From an uncultured Prevotellamassilia sp. (lineage in GTDB: Bacteria > Bacteroidota > Bacteroidia > Bacteroidales > Bacteroidaceae), in the NCBI GenBank assembly GCA_934255485.1, contig CAKQOG010000010.1:1-64000 (forward strand): a stretch of DNA of 64,000 bases, given 5' to 3'. The notes beneath the pieces are model-generated. The model worked only from the letters and a program-made list of their open reading frames with translations, made no database searches and was not told where the DNA came from. Within the stretch, counting starts at the first letter, position 1; each line of letters starts with the position of its first letter. Positions 1-8,075 of this stretch are shown piece after piece. Both the position numbers and the translations under genes were made by a program.

Positions 1-2417
1 TGTGTCAAGTCGTTGGTACCGAAGCTGAAGTATTCAGCACGTGAGGCAATCTTGTCAGCTGTAAGTGCCGCACGAGGTATTTCAATCATAGTACCTACCT
101 TGAAGGGAATTTCCATTTTTTCTTCTGCAAACAACTTTGCTGCCTCGTCGCGGATAACTTTTTCTTGAGCCTCAAACTCATAAAGAATACCTGTGAGTGG
201 CACCATTATTTCTGGATGAGGGTCTAATCCTTCGCGTTTAAGGTCGATAGCTGCAGATAGGATAGCACGTGTTTGCATACGTGTGATTTCGGGATATGTA
301 TTACCTAAACGGCAACCACGGTGTCCCAACATTGGGTTGTGTTCGCACAAGCTGTCAACGCGTTGGCGGATGTATTCAACCGATACGCCCATAGCCTTAG
401 CCATCTCTTCTTGTCCCTTCAAATCGTGTGGAACAAATTCGTGTAGAGGTGGGTCGAGCAAACGAACGTTCACCGGATAACCATCCATAGCGCGGAATAT
501 ACCCTTAAAGTCTTCTTTTTGATATGGTAAGAGTTTAGCCAATGCTTTCTCGCGTCCCTTTACATCTTCGGCAAGGATCATTTCGCGCATTGCGATAATC
601 TTTTCGTTGTCGAAGAACATGTGCTCCGTGCGGCAAAGTCCGATACCTACTGCACCAAATGAGCGTGCAACCTCTGCATCGTGTGGAGTATCTGCGTTGG
701 TTCTTACCTGCAAACGGGTATACTTAGAGCAAAGATCCATCAGGGCTGCAAAGTCGCCCGAAAGTTCAGCGGCCTGTGTCTTGATTTCGCCCTTGTAAAC
801 ACGTCCGTTTGAACCATTCAACGAGATGAAATCGCCTTCGTGAAGAACCGTTCCATCAATTTCGACGGTGCGGTTTTTATAGTCAACGTTAATGGCACCT
901 GCACCACTTACGCAGCATTTGCCCATACCGCGAGCCACCACAGCAGCATGAGATGTCATACCGCCACGTGCTGTTAAGATACCCTCTGCTACAGCCATAC
1001 CTGCAAGGTCTTCGGGCGAGGTTTCAATACGCACCATTACCACCTTATGACCATCAGCATGCCATTTTGCTGCATCGTCTGCAAAGAACACGATTTGTCC
1101 ACATGCGGCACCTGGACTTGCTGGCAATCCGCGTGTCAATTCCTTGGCATTTGCCAATGCCTCTTTAGAGAACACGGGGTGAAGAAGTTCGTCGAGTTTT
1201 TGAGGTTCACAACGTTCTATAGCCGTTTTTTCGTCTATCATGCCTTGGCGCAAAAGGTCCATTGCAATCTTTACCATAGCTGCACCTGTGCGCTTACCAT
1301 TACGAGTTTGCAAGAACCACAATTTACCTTCTTGAACAGTAAATTCCATATCCTGCATGTCGTGATAGTGCTCTTCGAGTTTTGTTTGGATAGCATCTAA
1401 CTGGTGGTAGATGTCGGGCATAGCCTCTTCCATCGATGGGAATTCGGCCTTGCGTTGTTCCTCGGTTATGCCTTGCAATTCTGCCCAACGGCGAGAGCCT
1501 TCGAGTGTAATTTGTTGAGGAGTGCGAATACCTGCAACAACGTCTTCGCCTTGTGCATTAACAAGCCATTCGCCGTTAAACAAGTCTTCACCAGTTGCTG
1601 CATCGCGGCTAAAGCATACGCCTGTTGCCGAAGTATCGCCCATATTACCAAACACCATAGCCATTACCGTTACGGCTGTACCCCACTCTGCTGGAATACC
1701 CTCCATCTTACGATATAGGATAGCACGTTCGTTCATCCATGAGTCGAACACGGCACAAATTGCACCCCACAATTGTTCCATTGGGTTGGTTGGGAATTCT
1801 TTGCCTGTTTGTTCTACGATAGCCTTTTTAAAACGTTTAACAAGTTCTTTCAGATCGTCTACCTCGAGTTCGTTGTCAAGCTTTACCCCCTTTGTTTTCT
1901 TTATGTCGTCGATAATAGCTTCAAAGGGGTCTATGTCGTCTTTATTAACAGGTTTCATGCCTAATACCACATCGCCATACATCTGAACGAAACGGCGATA
2001 AGCATCGTATGCAAAACGTGGATTACCCGTTTTCTTAGCCAAGCCTTCAACTACCTCATCGTTCAAACCGAGGTTCAAGATAGTGTCCATCATACCTGGC
2101 ATAGATGCACGTGCACCCGAGCGTACTGAAAGGAGAAGTGGATTTTTTACATCACCAAACTTGCTGTTCATCAGCTCTTCTGTTTGATGAAGAGCTTTTT
2201 CTACGTCATCTTTTAGCAATGCCACTACTTGGTCTTTGCCAATCTTGTAGTATTCATTACATACATCAGTAGTAATAGTAAAACCTGGAGGAACGGGTAC
2301 ACCAATCAAATTCATTTCTGCAAGGTTTGCACCCTTACCACCTAATTCATTGCGCATATCAGCGCGACCTTCGGCTTTACCGTTACCAAACGTGTAAACT
2401 CTTTTAATGTTATTCAT
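1..2417 (-). CDS. ppdK: Pyruvate, phosphate dikinase (C-terminal part beyond window)
   Basis: This reading frame starts at the ATG at 2417 and runs off the left edge, giving about 805 residues of a family usually near 900. The product interconverts pyruvate, ATP and phosphate with PEP, AMP and pyrophosphate in the cytoplasm, linking glycolysis and gluconeogenesis. The N-terminal ATP-grasp part begins MNNIKRVYTFGNGKAEG and contains the glycine-rich NELGGKGANLAEM stretch. The swivelling phosphohistidine domain carries GGMTSHAAVVARG (coded near 933-972), which includes the phosphorylated His. The start of the PEP/pyruvate TIM barrel follows, with GIGLCRTEHMFF and the MLGHRGCRLG loop. The catalytic Cys region lies outside the window. 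A promoter with good spacing lies upstream. It fits beside fbp as a PEP/gluconeogenesis enzyme. The family assignment is secure. Confidence 0.96.
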   Translation of the reverse strand, partial: MNNIKRVYTFGNGKAEGRADMRNELGGKGANLAEMNLIGVPVPPGFTITTDVCNEYYKIGKDQVVALLKDDVEKALHQTEELMNSKFGDVKNPLLLSVRSGARASMPGMMDTILNLGLNDEVVEGLAKKTGNPRFAYDAYRRFVQMYGDVVLGMKPVNKDDIDPFEAIIDDIKKTKGVKLDNELEVDDLKELVKRFKKAIVEQTGKEFPTNPMEQLWGAICAVFDSWMNERAILYRKMEGIPAEWGTAVTVMAMVFGNMGDTSATGVCFSRDAATGEDLFNGEWLVNAQGEDVVAGIRTPQQITLEGSRRWAELQGITEEQRKAEFPSMEEAMPDIYHQLDAIQTKLEEHYHDMQDMEFTVQEGKLWFLQTRNGKRTGAAMVKIAMDLLRQGMIDEKTAIERCEPQKLDELLHPVFSKEALANAKELTRGLPASPGAACGQIVFFADDAAKWHADGHKVVMVRIETSPEDLAGMAVAEGILTARGGMTSHAAVVARGMGKCCVSGAGAINVDYKNRTVEIDGTVLHEGDFISLNGSNGRVYKGEIKTQAAELSGDFAALMDLCSKYTRLQVRTNADTPHDAEVARSFGAVGIGLCRTEHMFFDNEKIIAMREMILAEDVKGREKALAKLLPYQKEDFKGIFRAMDGYPVNVRLLDPPLHEFVPHDLKGQEEMAKAMGVSVEYIRQRVDSLCEHNPMLGHRGCRLGNTYPEITRMQTRAILSAAIDLKREGLDPHPEIMVPLTGILYEFEAQEKVIRDEAAKLFAEEKMEIPFKVGTMIEIPRAALTADKIASRAEYFSFGTNDLT

Positions 2418-2522
2418 GGTTTAATAAAAAATTAATTTCTTTAAGGATGTAGTTCTTTATATAATCAATGAGTAAACCGATATTTACTGATTATATGCTT
2501 TCATCGTATTGTTTAACAACGG

Positions 2523-2554
2523 CAAATATAATAGATTGATATTAAACAAACAAA
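2523..2554 (-). promoter_or_regulatory. Predicted Bacteroidota promoter for ppdK
   Basis: On the minus strand the -7 box TATATTTG (2530 to 2523) matches TAnnTTTG, and a TTTG -33 element lies 20 nt upstream (2554 to 2551). This predicts a leader of about 100 nt before the ppdK ATG at 2417. Motif match only. Confidence 0.6.
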
Positions 2555-2619
2555 TTTAAAGCGCATTTTTTGCAACTACAGTTTCAAAAAAAGACCTTTT
2601 TATGTTAATAAGAATTTAA

Positions 2620-2653
2620 AGGTAGCTCTGAATATACCTTTTCAGAGCCACCT
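2620..2653 (-). terminator. Intrinsic terminator after sdaA
   Basis: A 13-bp stem with one G-U pair (2620-2632 with 2641-2653) lies just beyond the sdaA stop. It is followed on the minus strand by a T-rich stretch. Confidence 0.65.
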
Positions 2654-2662
2654 ATACAATTA

Positions 2663-3865
2663 TTAATCAGGTTTATATTCCTTGGCCAATCCGCCCTCAG
2701 AGGTTTCGCGATAGAGCGAAGGTAGGTCGTGTCCTGTTTCCTTCATCACCTCTACCGTTTTGTCATAAAGAATGCGGTGTGAGCCGTCTGAAAGGTTAGC
2801 ATAGATATTGGCATCAAGGGCTCTTGCCGCTGCATGTGCATTGCGTTCGATACAAGGAATTTGCACAAGTCCACAAATAGGGTCACAAGTCATGCCAAGA
2901 TGATGTTCGAGTCCCATTTCGGCAGCATACTCTATGGTAGCTAACGAGCCTCCAAATAGGTAATTGGCAGCTGCTGCAGCCATAGCACACGCCACCCCCA
3001 CTTCGGCTTGGCAACCAGCCTCTGCACCTGAGATTGAGGCACGGCTTTTGGCAATGTTGCCAATGAGTCCAGCTGTGGCTAAAGCGTGCAAGATGCGTGT
3101 TTCAGGAAAGTTACGAGTCTTCTGAAGGTGGTAGAGCACGGCAGGCACCACACCGCTTGCTCCACAAGTAGGCGCCGTAACAATGGTGCCGCCCGAAGCG
3201 TTTTCTTCGCTCACAGCCAAGGCGTATGCAAAGACAAGGGCACGCGACTGTAGGTTGCTGGGATAACCCATGCCACGTATATAATAGTCGGGTGCCTTGC
3301 GATGTAGCTTCAGCACACCAGGCAGAACTCCCTCGTGCTCTATGCCCCGCTCCACGGCTGCACACATGGTTTTCCACACCTTTTCGAGGTAGTCCCATAT
3401 TTCTGAGCCTTCGCAATGTTGTACATATTCCCAATACGACACACCGCGTTCTTGACTCCATTTTTGTATATCTGATAGATGATCGAGTTCGTACACATCG
3501 GGCGTATCGGTCTGCAATTTACCTTCTTCAACAAGTGCACCACCGCCCACACTATACACCATCCATGGGTCGGAATAATCGCTTGCATTTTTGCGTGCTT
3601 CGAACTTCATTCCGTTTGGATGAAAGCTTGGCACTATCTCGGCATGCCAAACTATCTCGGTTCTATTTTCGCCAAGTACTTGTTTGATAGCATAATCCGT
3701 AAGATGTCCCTTACCTGTTGCAGCCAAACTTCCGTACAAGGTTACACGAAAGCCTATTGCCTCAGGATGTTTGCGCAGATAGGTCTCTGCAGCATTACGC
3801 GGACCTATGGTGTGGGACGAAGAAGGTCCGATACCTATGCGATATAGCTCTTTAAGTGATTTCAT
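2663..3865 (-). CDS. sdaA: L-serine dehydratase, iron-sulfur dependent, single chain
   Basis: The enzyme deaminates L-serine to pyruvate and ammonia using a [4Fe-4S] cluster. The 400-residue protein joins the beta-type domain (about 1-150, with the IGPSSSHT substrate loop at 12-19) to the alpha-type catalytic domain (about 170-400). Candidate cluster cysteines are in TCGASGVVP (C234), AGCQAEVG (C285) and CDPICGLVQIPC (C327, C331, C338). Its length matches fused SdaA proteins rather than the split alpha/beta type. It ends before a hairpin terminator and is followed by ppdK on the same strand. Pyruvate from serine could feed PPDK, which is an inference from proximity. The start MKSLKELYRIG is the family-typical N-terminus. 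Confidence 0.95.
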   Translation of the reverse strand: MKSLKELYRIGIGPSSSHTIGPRNAAETYLRKHPEAIGFRVTLYGSLAATGKGHLTDYAIKQVLGENRTEIVWHAEIVPSFHPNGMKFEARKNASDYSDPWMVYSVGGGALVEEGKLQTDTPDVYELDHLSDIQKWSQERGVSYWEYVQHCEGSEIWDYLEKVWKTMCAAVERGIEHEGVLPGVLKLHRKAPDYYIRGMGYPSNLQSRALVFAYALAVSEENASGGTIVTAPTCGASGVVPAVLYHLQKTRNFPETRILHALATAGLIGNIAKSRASISGAEAGCQAEVGVACAMAAAAANYLFGGSLATIEYAAEMGLEHHLGMTCDPICGLVQIPCIERNAHAAARALDANIYANLSDGSHRILYDKTVEVMKETGHDLPSLYRETSEGGLAKEYKPD

Positions 3866-4008
3866 TTTATATTATATTCTATCTCATTATCAATGAGAGT
3901 CGTAATGTTTATTAAACTTTTTATTTAAGCACTTATTAAAGTATTACTTTAAGTAATAAATGGTGCAATATGTTGCACGTAAAGCGTGTATTTAGACATT
4001 CTATTTTG

Positions 4009-6003
4009 TTATCTAAAGTGCTCTTTAATAAAGCCGCGTCTGTATGCCACAAGTAGCTTTTCGAGATCGGCAATCTGTTCGCGCAGTTCAGCACCTTTAT
4101 CGGTATCGTTCACCATAGCGCGGTGTCCCATCATCTCTACAATTTGGGTTGTAGAGCGAATGTCGGTACCATTCAGTATGGCCTCTTCGGTCGATGTAAA
4201 AGGTGCATGTTGCACCAATTGAAAACCACGTGAATGGTAAACCAATGTGTAACCAGCAATGCCTGTTGTGTTGTGATAAGCCTTAGCAAATCCGCCATCA
4301 ATAACCATGAGTTTGCCGTTAGCCTTAATAGGGTTTTCTCCCTTTGATGCACGCACAGGCACGTGTCCGTTGATGATATGACGGTGCTTGCCCGTTACGC
4401 CAAAGGCATCCATAATGCTATCGCAAACATCGGCTTGTTCGCGCAAGGTGTAGTAATATCCCTTAGGCTCTTTGTGTGTGCTTTCATCGTTAATAAAATA
4501 ACGTTCGAAGGTTGTCATCTTGGCCTTGTCGAAGAGGGGCGAGTTAGGTCCGCACCAAAGATACCAAAAATAGTCCGTTGCAAGTTCTCTTTCGTGCTCG
4601 TTCACCTCTTCATCGTATGCCATACGTACTATTTGCTCCACCTTATCCATCAAGGCGCGTCCTGCCACTTGTTGGCCATTAATAGATACGCTCTTTAGCG
4701 ACCCATCGGCATTCATAGGAACAGAGGCATGAAATAGCAAGTTTGAATTGAAAATGCCATACATACCGCCATGTAGCAAGAGCTGTTGCACATGCGATTG
4801 TAAGCGGTCTGAAATCAAGAACGAGTGTTGCAAACGATCTATAATATCCTGCTCTTCGGGGGTGAGTTTATAGGGGTCGTTAGGGTCTACCGTTGGGAAG
4901 AAGGTATCGGTCATTTCGTACACTTCGCCATTCACTCTGCACGTTTTATGTTCAAAATCGATTGTTTCGAGCAGCAGTCGGTCGTTCATTTCCCACTCAG
5001 GATGTTGCTTATATAGTTGTCCCTCAAGTTTAAACTGAATAACGGCTATAGCTTTATGCATCTGAGCTATAAGTTTGCGCGTTTTTTCGTTTACATCGCG
5101 CAGGGGGTCTTCTATCTTAGGATAAAACACTGTGCAGGGGTCGTCGGCATAGGTTTCCATGGCAAAGGTTGCAACAGGCACCATATTGATGCCATAGCCC
5201 TCTTCGAGCGTTTGCGTATTGGCATATCTAAACGAGAGGCGCAACACCGAGGCTATGCAAGTTTTGTTACCTGCAGCCGCCCCCATCCACAATATGTCGT
5301 GGTTGCCCCACTGTATGTCCCAATGGTGGTACTTGGTTAGCGTGTCGAGAATAAGATGAGCCCCTGGGCCTCGATCGAATATATCGCCCAATATGTGTAG
5401 TTGGTCGATGGCCAAACGTTGGATAAGTTCGCATATAGCTTCAACAAAGCCCGCAGCTCGGCCCGTGCCAATAATGGTTTGGATAATTACCCCCACATAG
5501 GCTTGTTTGTTTCGGTCGTCAGAACTTTCGTGTAAGAGTTCTTCGATAATATAAGCAAACTCTGCAGGCAAACTCTTTCTGACTTTTGAGCGCGTATATT
5601 TTGACGATACATTGCGACATACGGCAATCAGCTGATTAAGCGTTGTTTGGTAGTAATCAGATAAGTCGGTATCATTTTGTTTAACAAGTTCAAGTTTGCG
5701 TTTGGGATAGTAAATAAGTGTGCACAAGTCGCGTATTTCCTTTTCGCGCATGGTGTTGCCAAATATTTCTTTCACCTTTCGCTTGATATTGCCCGATGCG
5801 TTGCGTAGTACGTGCTGAAAAGCCTCGTTCTCACCATGAAGGTCTGCTAAGAAGTGCTCTGTAGGTTTGGGCAGATGCAATATAGCTTCAAGATTGATAA
5901 TCTCTGTGGTAACTTGCGATATTGTTGGAAAATCGCGCGCCAAGAGTTTAAGATATCTCAAATCGGACTGTATGATATTATTTGATATTGAACTTTTAGG
6001 CAT
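4009..6003 (-). CDS. fbp: Fructose-1,6-bisphosphatase class III
   Basis: This 664-residue protein is a class III fructose-1,6-bisphosphatase, which makes fructose 6-phosphate in gluconeogenesis. The class has a calcineurin-like metallophosphatase fold and is common in Bacteroidota and Firmicutes. Metal-site motifs are visible: FLADLHGENEAF (near 52-63), LGDIFDRGPGAH, WGNHDILWMGAA and the late INGHVPVRASKGENP with VIDGGFAKAY. Length agrees with the Bacillus-type enzyme. The gene stands alone, about 140 bp from sdaA. The gap upstream of its start carries three diverged copies of a repeat, two of which contain a TATCTTTG -7-like box facing this gene. Confidence 0.95.
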   Translation of the reverse strand: MPKSSISNNIIQSDLRYLKLLARDFPTISQVTTEIINLEAILHLPKPTEHFLADLHGENEAFQHVLRNASGNIKRKVKEIFGNTMREKEIRDLCTLIYYPKRKLELVKQNDTDLSDYYQTTLNQLIAVCRNVSSKYTRSKVRKSLPAEFAYIIEELLHESSDDRNKQAYVGVIIQTIIGTGRAAGFVEAICELIQRLAIDQLHILGDIFDRGPGAHLILDTLTKYHHWDIQWGNHDILWMGAAAGNKTCIASVLRLSFRYANTQTLEEGYGINMVPVATFAMETYADDPCTVFYPKIEDPLRDVNEKTRKLIAQMHKAIAVIQFKLEGQLYKQHPEWEMNDRLLLETIDFEHKTCRVNGEVYEMTDTFFPTVDPNDPYKLTPEEQDIIDRLQHSFLISDRLQSHVQQLLLHGGMYGIFNSNLLFHASVPMNADGSLKSVSINGQQVAGRALMDKVEQIVRMAYDEEVNEHERELATDYFWYLWCGPNSPLFDKAKMTTFERYFINDESTHKEPKGYYYTLREQADVCDSIMDAFGVTGKHRHIINGHVPVRASKGENPIKANGKLMVIDGGFAKAYHNTTGIAGYTLVYHSRGFQLVQHAPFTSTEEAILNGTDIRSTTQIVEMMGHRAMVNDTDKGAELREQIADLEKLLVAYRRGFIKEHFR

Positions 6004-6035
6004 AGCTATTATTTACTTTGAGTTGTAGAAATTAT

Positions 6036-6214
6036 GAAGATAGCGCAAGGCGAATGCAAAATATTGAGTTTGTCAAATATTATGTATTATGCTAAACCGC
6101 AACCTATCTTATACATACAAAGATAGTGCAAGGTGAGTGCAGGACAAAGCTTGCTTTAGTTTTGCCGAACCGCAGCCTATCTTATACAAAGATAGTGCAA
6201 GATAAGCAAATGCA
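6036..6214. repeat. Three diverged copies of an intergenic repeat upstream of fbp
   Basis: Cores of the form CAAAGATAGTGCAAGG-GA-TGCA lie at 6036-6058 (most diverged), 6118-6141 and 6187-6214. The last two are each preceded by a linker resembling AACCGCAGCCTATCTTATA (6091-6116 and 6164-6186). On the minus strand the last two cores read TATCTTTG, the Bacteroidota -7 consensus, and point at fbp. This stretch is the whole fbp-lutC gap. I see no coding potential in it. Confidence 0.7.
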
Positions 6215-6221
6215 CAACATT

Positions 6222-6860
6222 TTAGTACCCCAAATCCTCGCCCACAAGCACCACGGTGTGGCGCGCGTGTGGTGAGTGGCGCAAAAAGTGTATGTAGTTG
6301 CAAATGCAGTCGTCAGAATTACAGTTGTGGCAAACACCATCTATTTGACAAGGCGTTTGTAGGTTGAAACGCGATGCGTTGATAGGCGAAGCAGTTGAGC
6401 GAGCACGTGCCAAAGCAGCCTCGGTGGTTTGTGTCACTTTGTTTAACCCCACTACAAAGATTACGTGTTTGGGCCCAAACGTTATGGCTGCCACCCTGTT
6501 GCCATTGCCATCGATGTTTACTATAACGCCTTCTTCGCTTATGGCGTTTACGCTCGAGAGATAGTAATCGGCGCCGAAAGCCTTTTGGTAAATAGCCATT
6601 GCCTCTTCACGAGTTTGCGATAAGTCGCGATCAAGGAGTTGGTAAGTACCCTTTTTGTGTAAGGCGGCAGTCAGTCCCATATCGCGAATAGTCATAGAGC
6701 CACCCCAACTAATGCTTGAGCCATTGGGTATCATTGATAATATTTTCTCTACTGCCTCGTGCGCCGTTTTGCAGTATATGGCCGATATCTGTCGGCGAGA
6801 TAAATTCTTTATCAATTTGGCGGCTAAACGCTCGTTTCTAATCTCCTTTGGGCTATTCAT
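6222..6860 (-). CDS. LutC/YkgG-type LUD domain protein
   Basis: A 212-residue LUD-domain protein (older name DUF162), related to LutC of the lactate utilisation complex. Visible features are the glycine-rich loop ISWGGSMTIRDMGL (about 50-63), the acidic stretch EEGVIVNIDGNGNR near 109-122 and FGPKHVIFVVGLNK near 128-141. A cysteine-rich tail carries C171, C177, C180, C185 and C187. It stands alone: LutA and LutB partners are not next to it, so a role in lactate oxidation is not shown here. Solitary LUD proteins with a C-terminal Cys cluster are frequent in anaerobes and their substrate is uncertain. It is divergent from the HU/helicase operon across a 594-bp gap. Confidence 0.85.
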   Translation of the reverse strand: MNSPKEIRNERLAAKLIKNLSRRQISAIYCKTAHEAVEKILSMIPNGSSISWGGSMTIRDMGLTAALHKKGTYQLLDRDLSQTREEAMAIYQKAFGADYYLSSVNAISEEGVIVNIDGNGNRVAAITFGPKHVIFVVGLNKVTQTTEAALARARSTASPINASRFNLQTPCQIDGVCHNCNSDDCICNYIHFLRHSPHARHTVVLVGEDLGY

Positions 6861-7020
6861 GTTTGCGTTGTTTTATAGTTATTATGCGAAGTTACAATTA
6901 TCTTTAAAATACATACTCATTGTTTACCTTTATTTTGTGTTGAACCTACAATGACATGCAAGATTGTTAACTTATAAAAGCGCTTATGTTATGTAAAAAT
7001 GCGCTTAAAGTTTGCTCATT

Positions 7021-7100
7021 GCGGTCGGAGTGAGCATTCATTACGGTCGGAATGAACATTCATTGCGGTCGGAGTGAGCATTCATTGCGGTCGGAATGAG
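7021..7100. repeat. 22-bp tandem repeat, about 3.6 copies
   Basis: Units start at 7021, 7043 and 7065, with a 14-nt partial unit at 7087. Each begins RCGGTCGGARTGARC and ends ATTCATT. The array is preceded by AAAGTTTGCTCA (7008-7019). Closely related units occur at 23771-23852 with the same flanking word, so this is a dispersed element. There are no spacers and no ORF. The rest of the 6861-7454 gap holds the RNA at 7234-7417; otherwise I see nothing there. Confidence 0.85.
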
Positions 7101-7198
7101 ACAACTATCAAACGCATCCTTATACAACTTTAAATGTGTTATTAAGCAATTACTACACATTTATTAAGTAACAGAAATAAAGGCTTATAGCCTTTTAT

Positions 7199-7229
7199 TT
7201 TGTATTGCGCTCGATTTACATTATCTTTG
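7199..7229 (+). promoter_or_regulatory. Predicted promoter of the 6S-like RNA
   Basis: TTTG at 7199-7202, then 19 nt, then TATCTTTG at 7222-7229. This is one of the best matches to the Bacteroidota consensus in the window. It predicts transcription from about 7234, exactly at the left end of the long inverted-repeat structure. Confidence 0.7.
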
Positions 7230-7233
7230 TATA

Positions 7234-7417
7234 GTAAGTAGGTATTCAAAATTAGTTTATTCAATAATGCTCTGCATTAATTGATATGCCTTAGCACATT
7301 TTTTGCCCATAAGCATAGGTTTTCATTGGTCAAGTAGCCTGGCGCTTACTCATCAGCCTATGCTTCTGAACAAGACAAGGCACAAATTTATATCAATTAA
7401 ATTGGGGCACCTACTTA
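7234..7417 (+). ncRNA. ssrS: Probable 6S-like RNA (long rod-shaped structure)
   Basis: Nested inverted repeats predict a single rod about 184 nt long. The closing stem is TAAGTAGGT (7235-7243) with ACCTACTTA (7409-7417). Next, TTAATTGATAT (7277-7287) pairs with ATATCAATTAA (7390-7400), then TGCCTT (7287-7292) with AAGGCA (7377-7382). An open internal region follows, and an apical stem AAGCATAGG (7311-7319) with CCTATGCTT (7357-7365). A strong promoter places the start at the base of the stem. A rod with a central bubble is the hallmark of 6S RNA, which binds RNA polymerase holoenzyme. A palindromic mobile element is the alternative. The 5' third recurs at 19604-19656 and 44811-44873. Confidence 0.55.
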
Positions 7418-7454
7418 TAAAATAAATTTACAAATATCCAATAATTTAATACGT

Positions 7455-8075
7455 ATGAGCATCAAATACGAAATACAACCTATTAAAAACTCACAGGGTA
7501 CAGGTAAGGATAGACACTATGCACGTATCTTTGACAGAGCGCCCATGTCGGCCAAACAACTAATGAGCCATATACAGTCTACATGCTCGCTCACTCAAGG
7601 CGATGTAGAGGCAACTTTGTCGGCACTAAGAGATGTTATCGTGAGCGAACTGGCGCAAGGTAATCGCTTTTATATCCCATCGATTGGCTACCTGTCGTTG
7701 TCGGTAGACCTTGATATGCCCGATAATATGCCAGTGAGCAAGGCGCGTGCCGACTATCTGAGAGTGCGCAACATAAAGTTTCGTCCTGACGCTTTGATGC
7801 TGCAAGAGATTAAGCAGCATGCCTCCTTTGAGCGTGCTAATTTTTCTACGCAATCTAATGAACTTACCGAAGATATGGTGCTTGAGAAAATTAAAAATTA
7901 TCTCTCTGCTAACCAATATATCAACCGTCGCAAGTTGGAGGCGCTTTTGGGCATCAGACAAAGTTTGGCTTTGAAATGGCTAAAGCATTTTACCCAAACT
8001 GGTGTTTTAAGGAAAGAAGGCGCAAGCAATTCGCCTATCTATTTTATGAACACTCCTAACACGCAAGAAGAATAA
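7455..8075 (+). CDS. HU-like DNA-binding protein with C-terminal winged helix
   Basis: The 206-residue product has an N-terminal HU/IHF-like domain of the Bacteroidota type (about 1-125). It includes DRAPMSAKQLMSHI, the helical LTQGDVEATLSALRDVIVSEL and the beta-strand region FYIPSIGYLSLSV. The C-terminal part (about 135-195, TEDMVLEKIKNYLSANQYI and LGIRQSLALKWLKHF) looks like a winged helix. Such proteins probably bend or coat DNA. Its stop overlaps the start of the helicase gene by one base (TAATG), so the two are translationally coupled. It may load or target the helicase, which is inference. The start at 7455 is the first ATG after the 6S-like RNA. Confidence 0.8.
   Translation: MSIKYEIQPIKNSQGTGKDRHYARIFDRAPMSAKQLMSHIQSTCSLTQGDVEATLSALRDVIVSELAQGNRFYIPSIGYLSLSVDLDMPDNMPVSKARADYLRVRNIKFRPDALMLQEIKQHASFERANFSTQSNELTEDMVLEKIKNYLSANQYINRRKLEALLGIRQSLALKWLKHFTQTGVLRKEGASNSPIYFMNTPNTQEE

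Noticed and set aside
7021..7100. CRISPR-like array of short repeats
   Set aside because: The 22-bp units are directly tandem with no spacers, and no cas gene is nearby.
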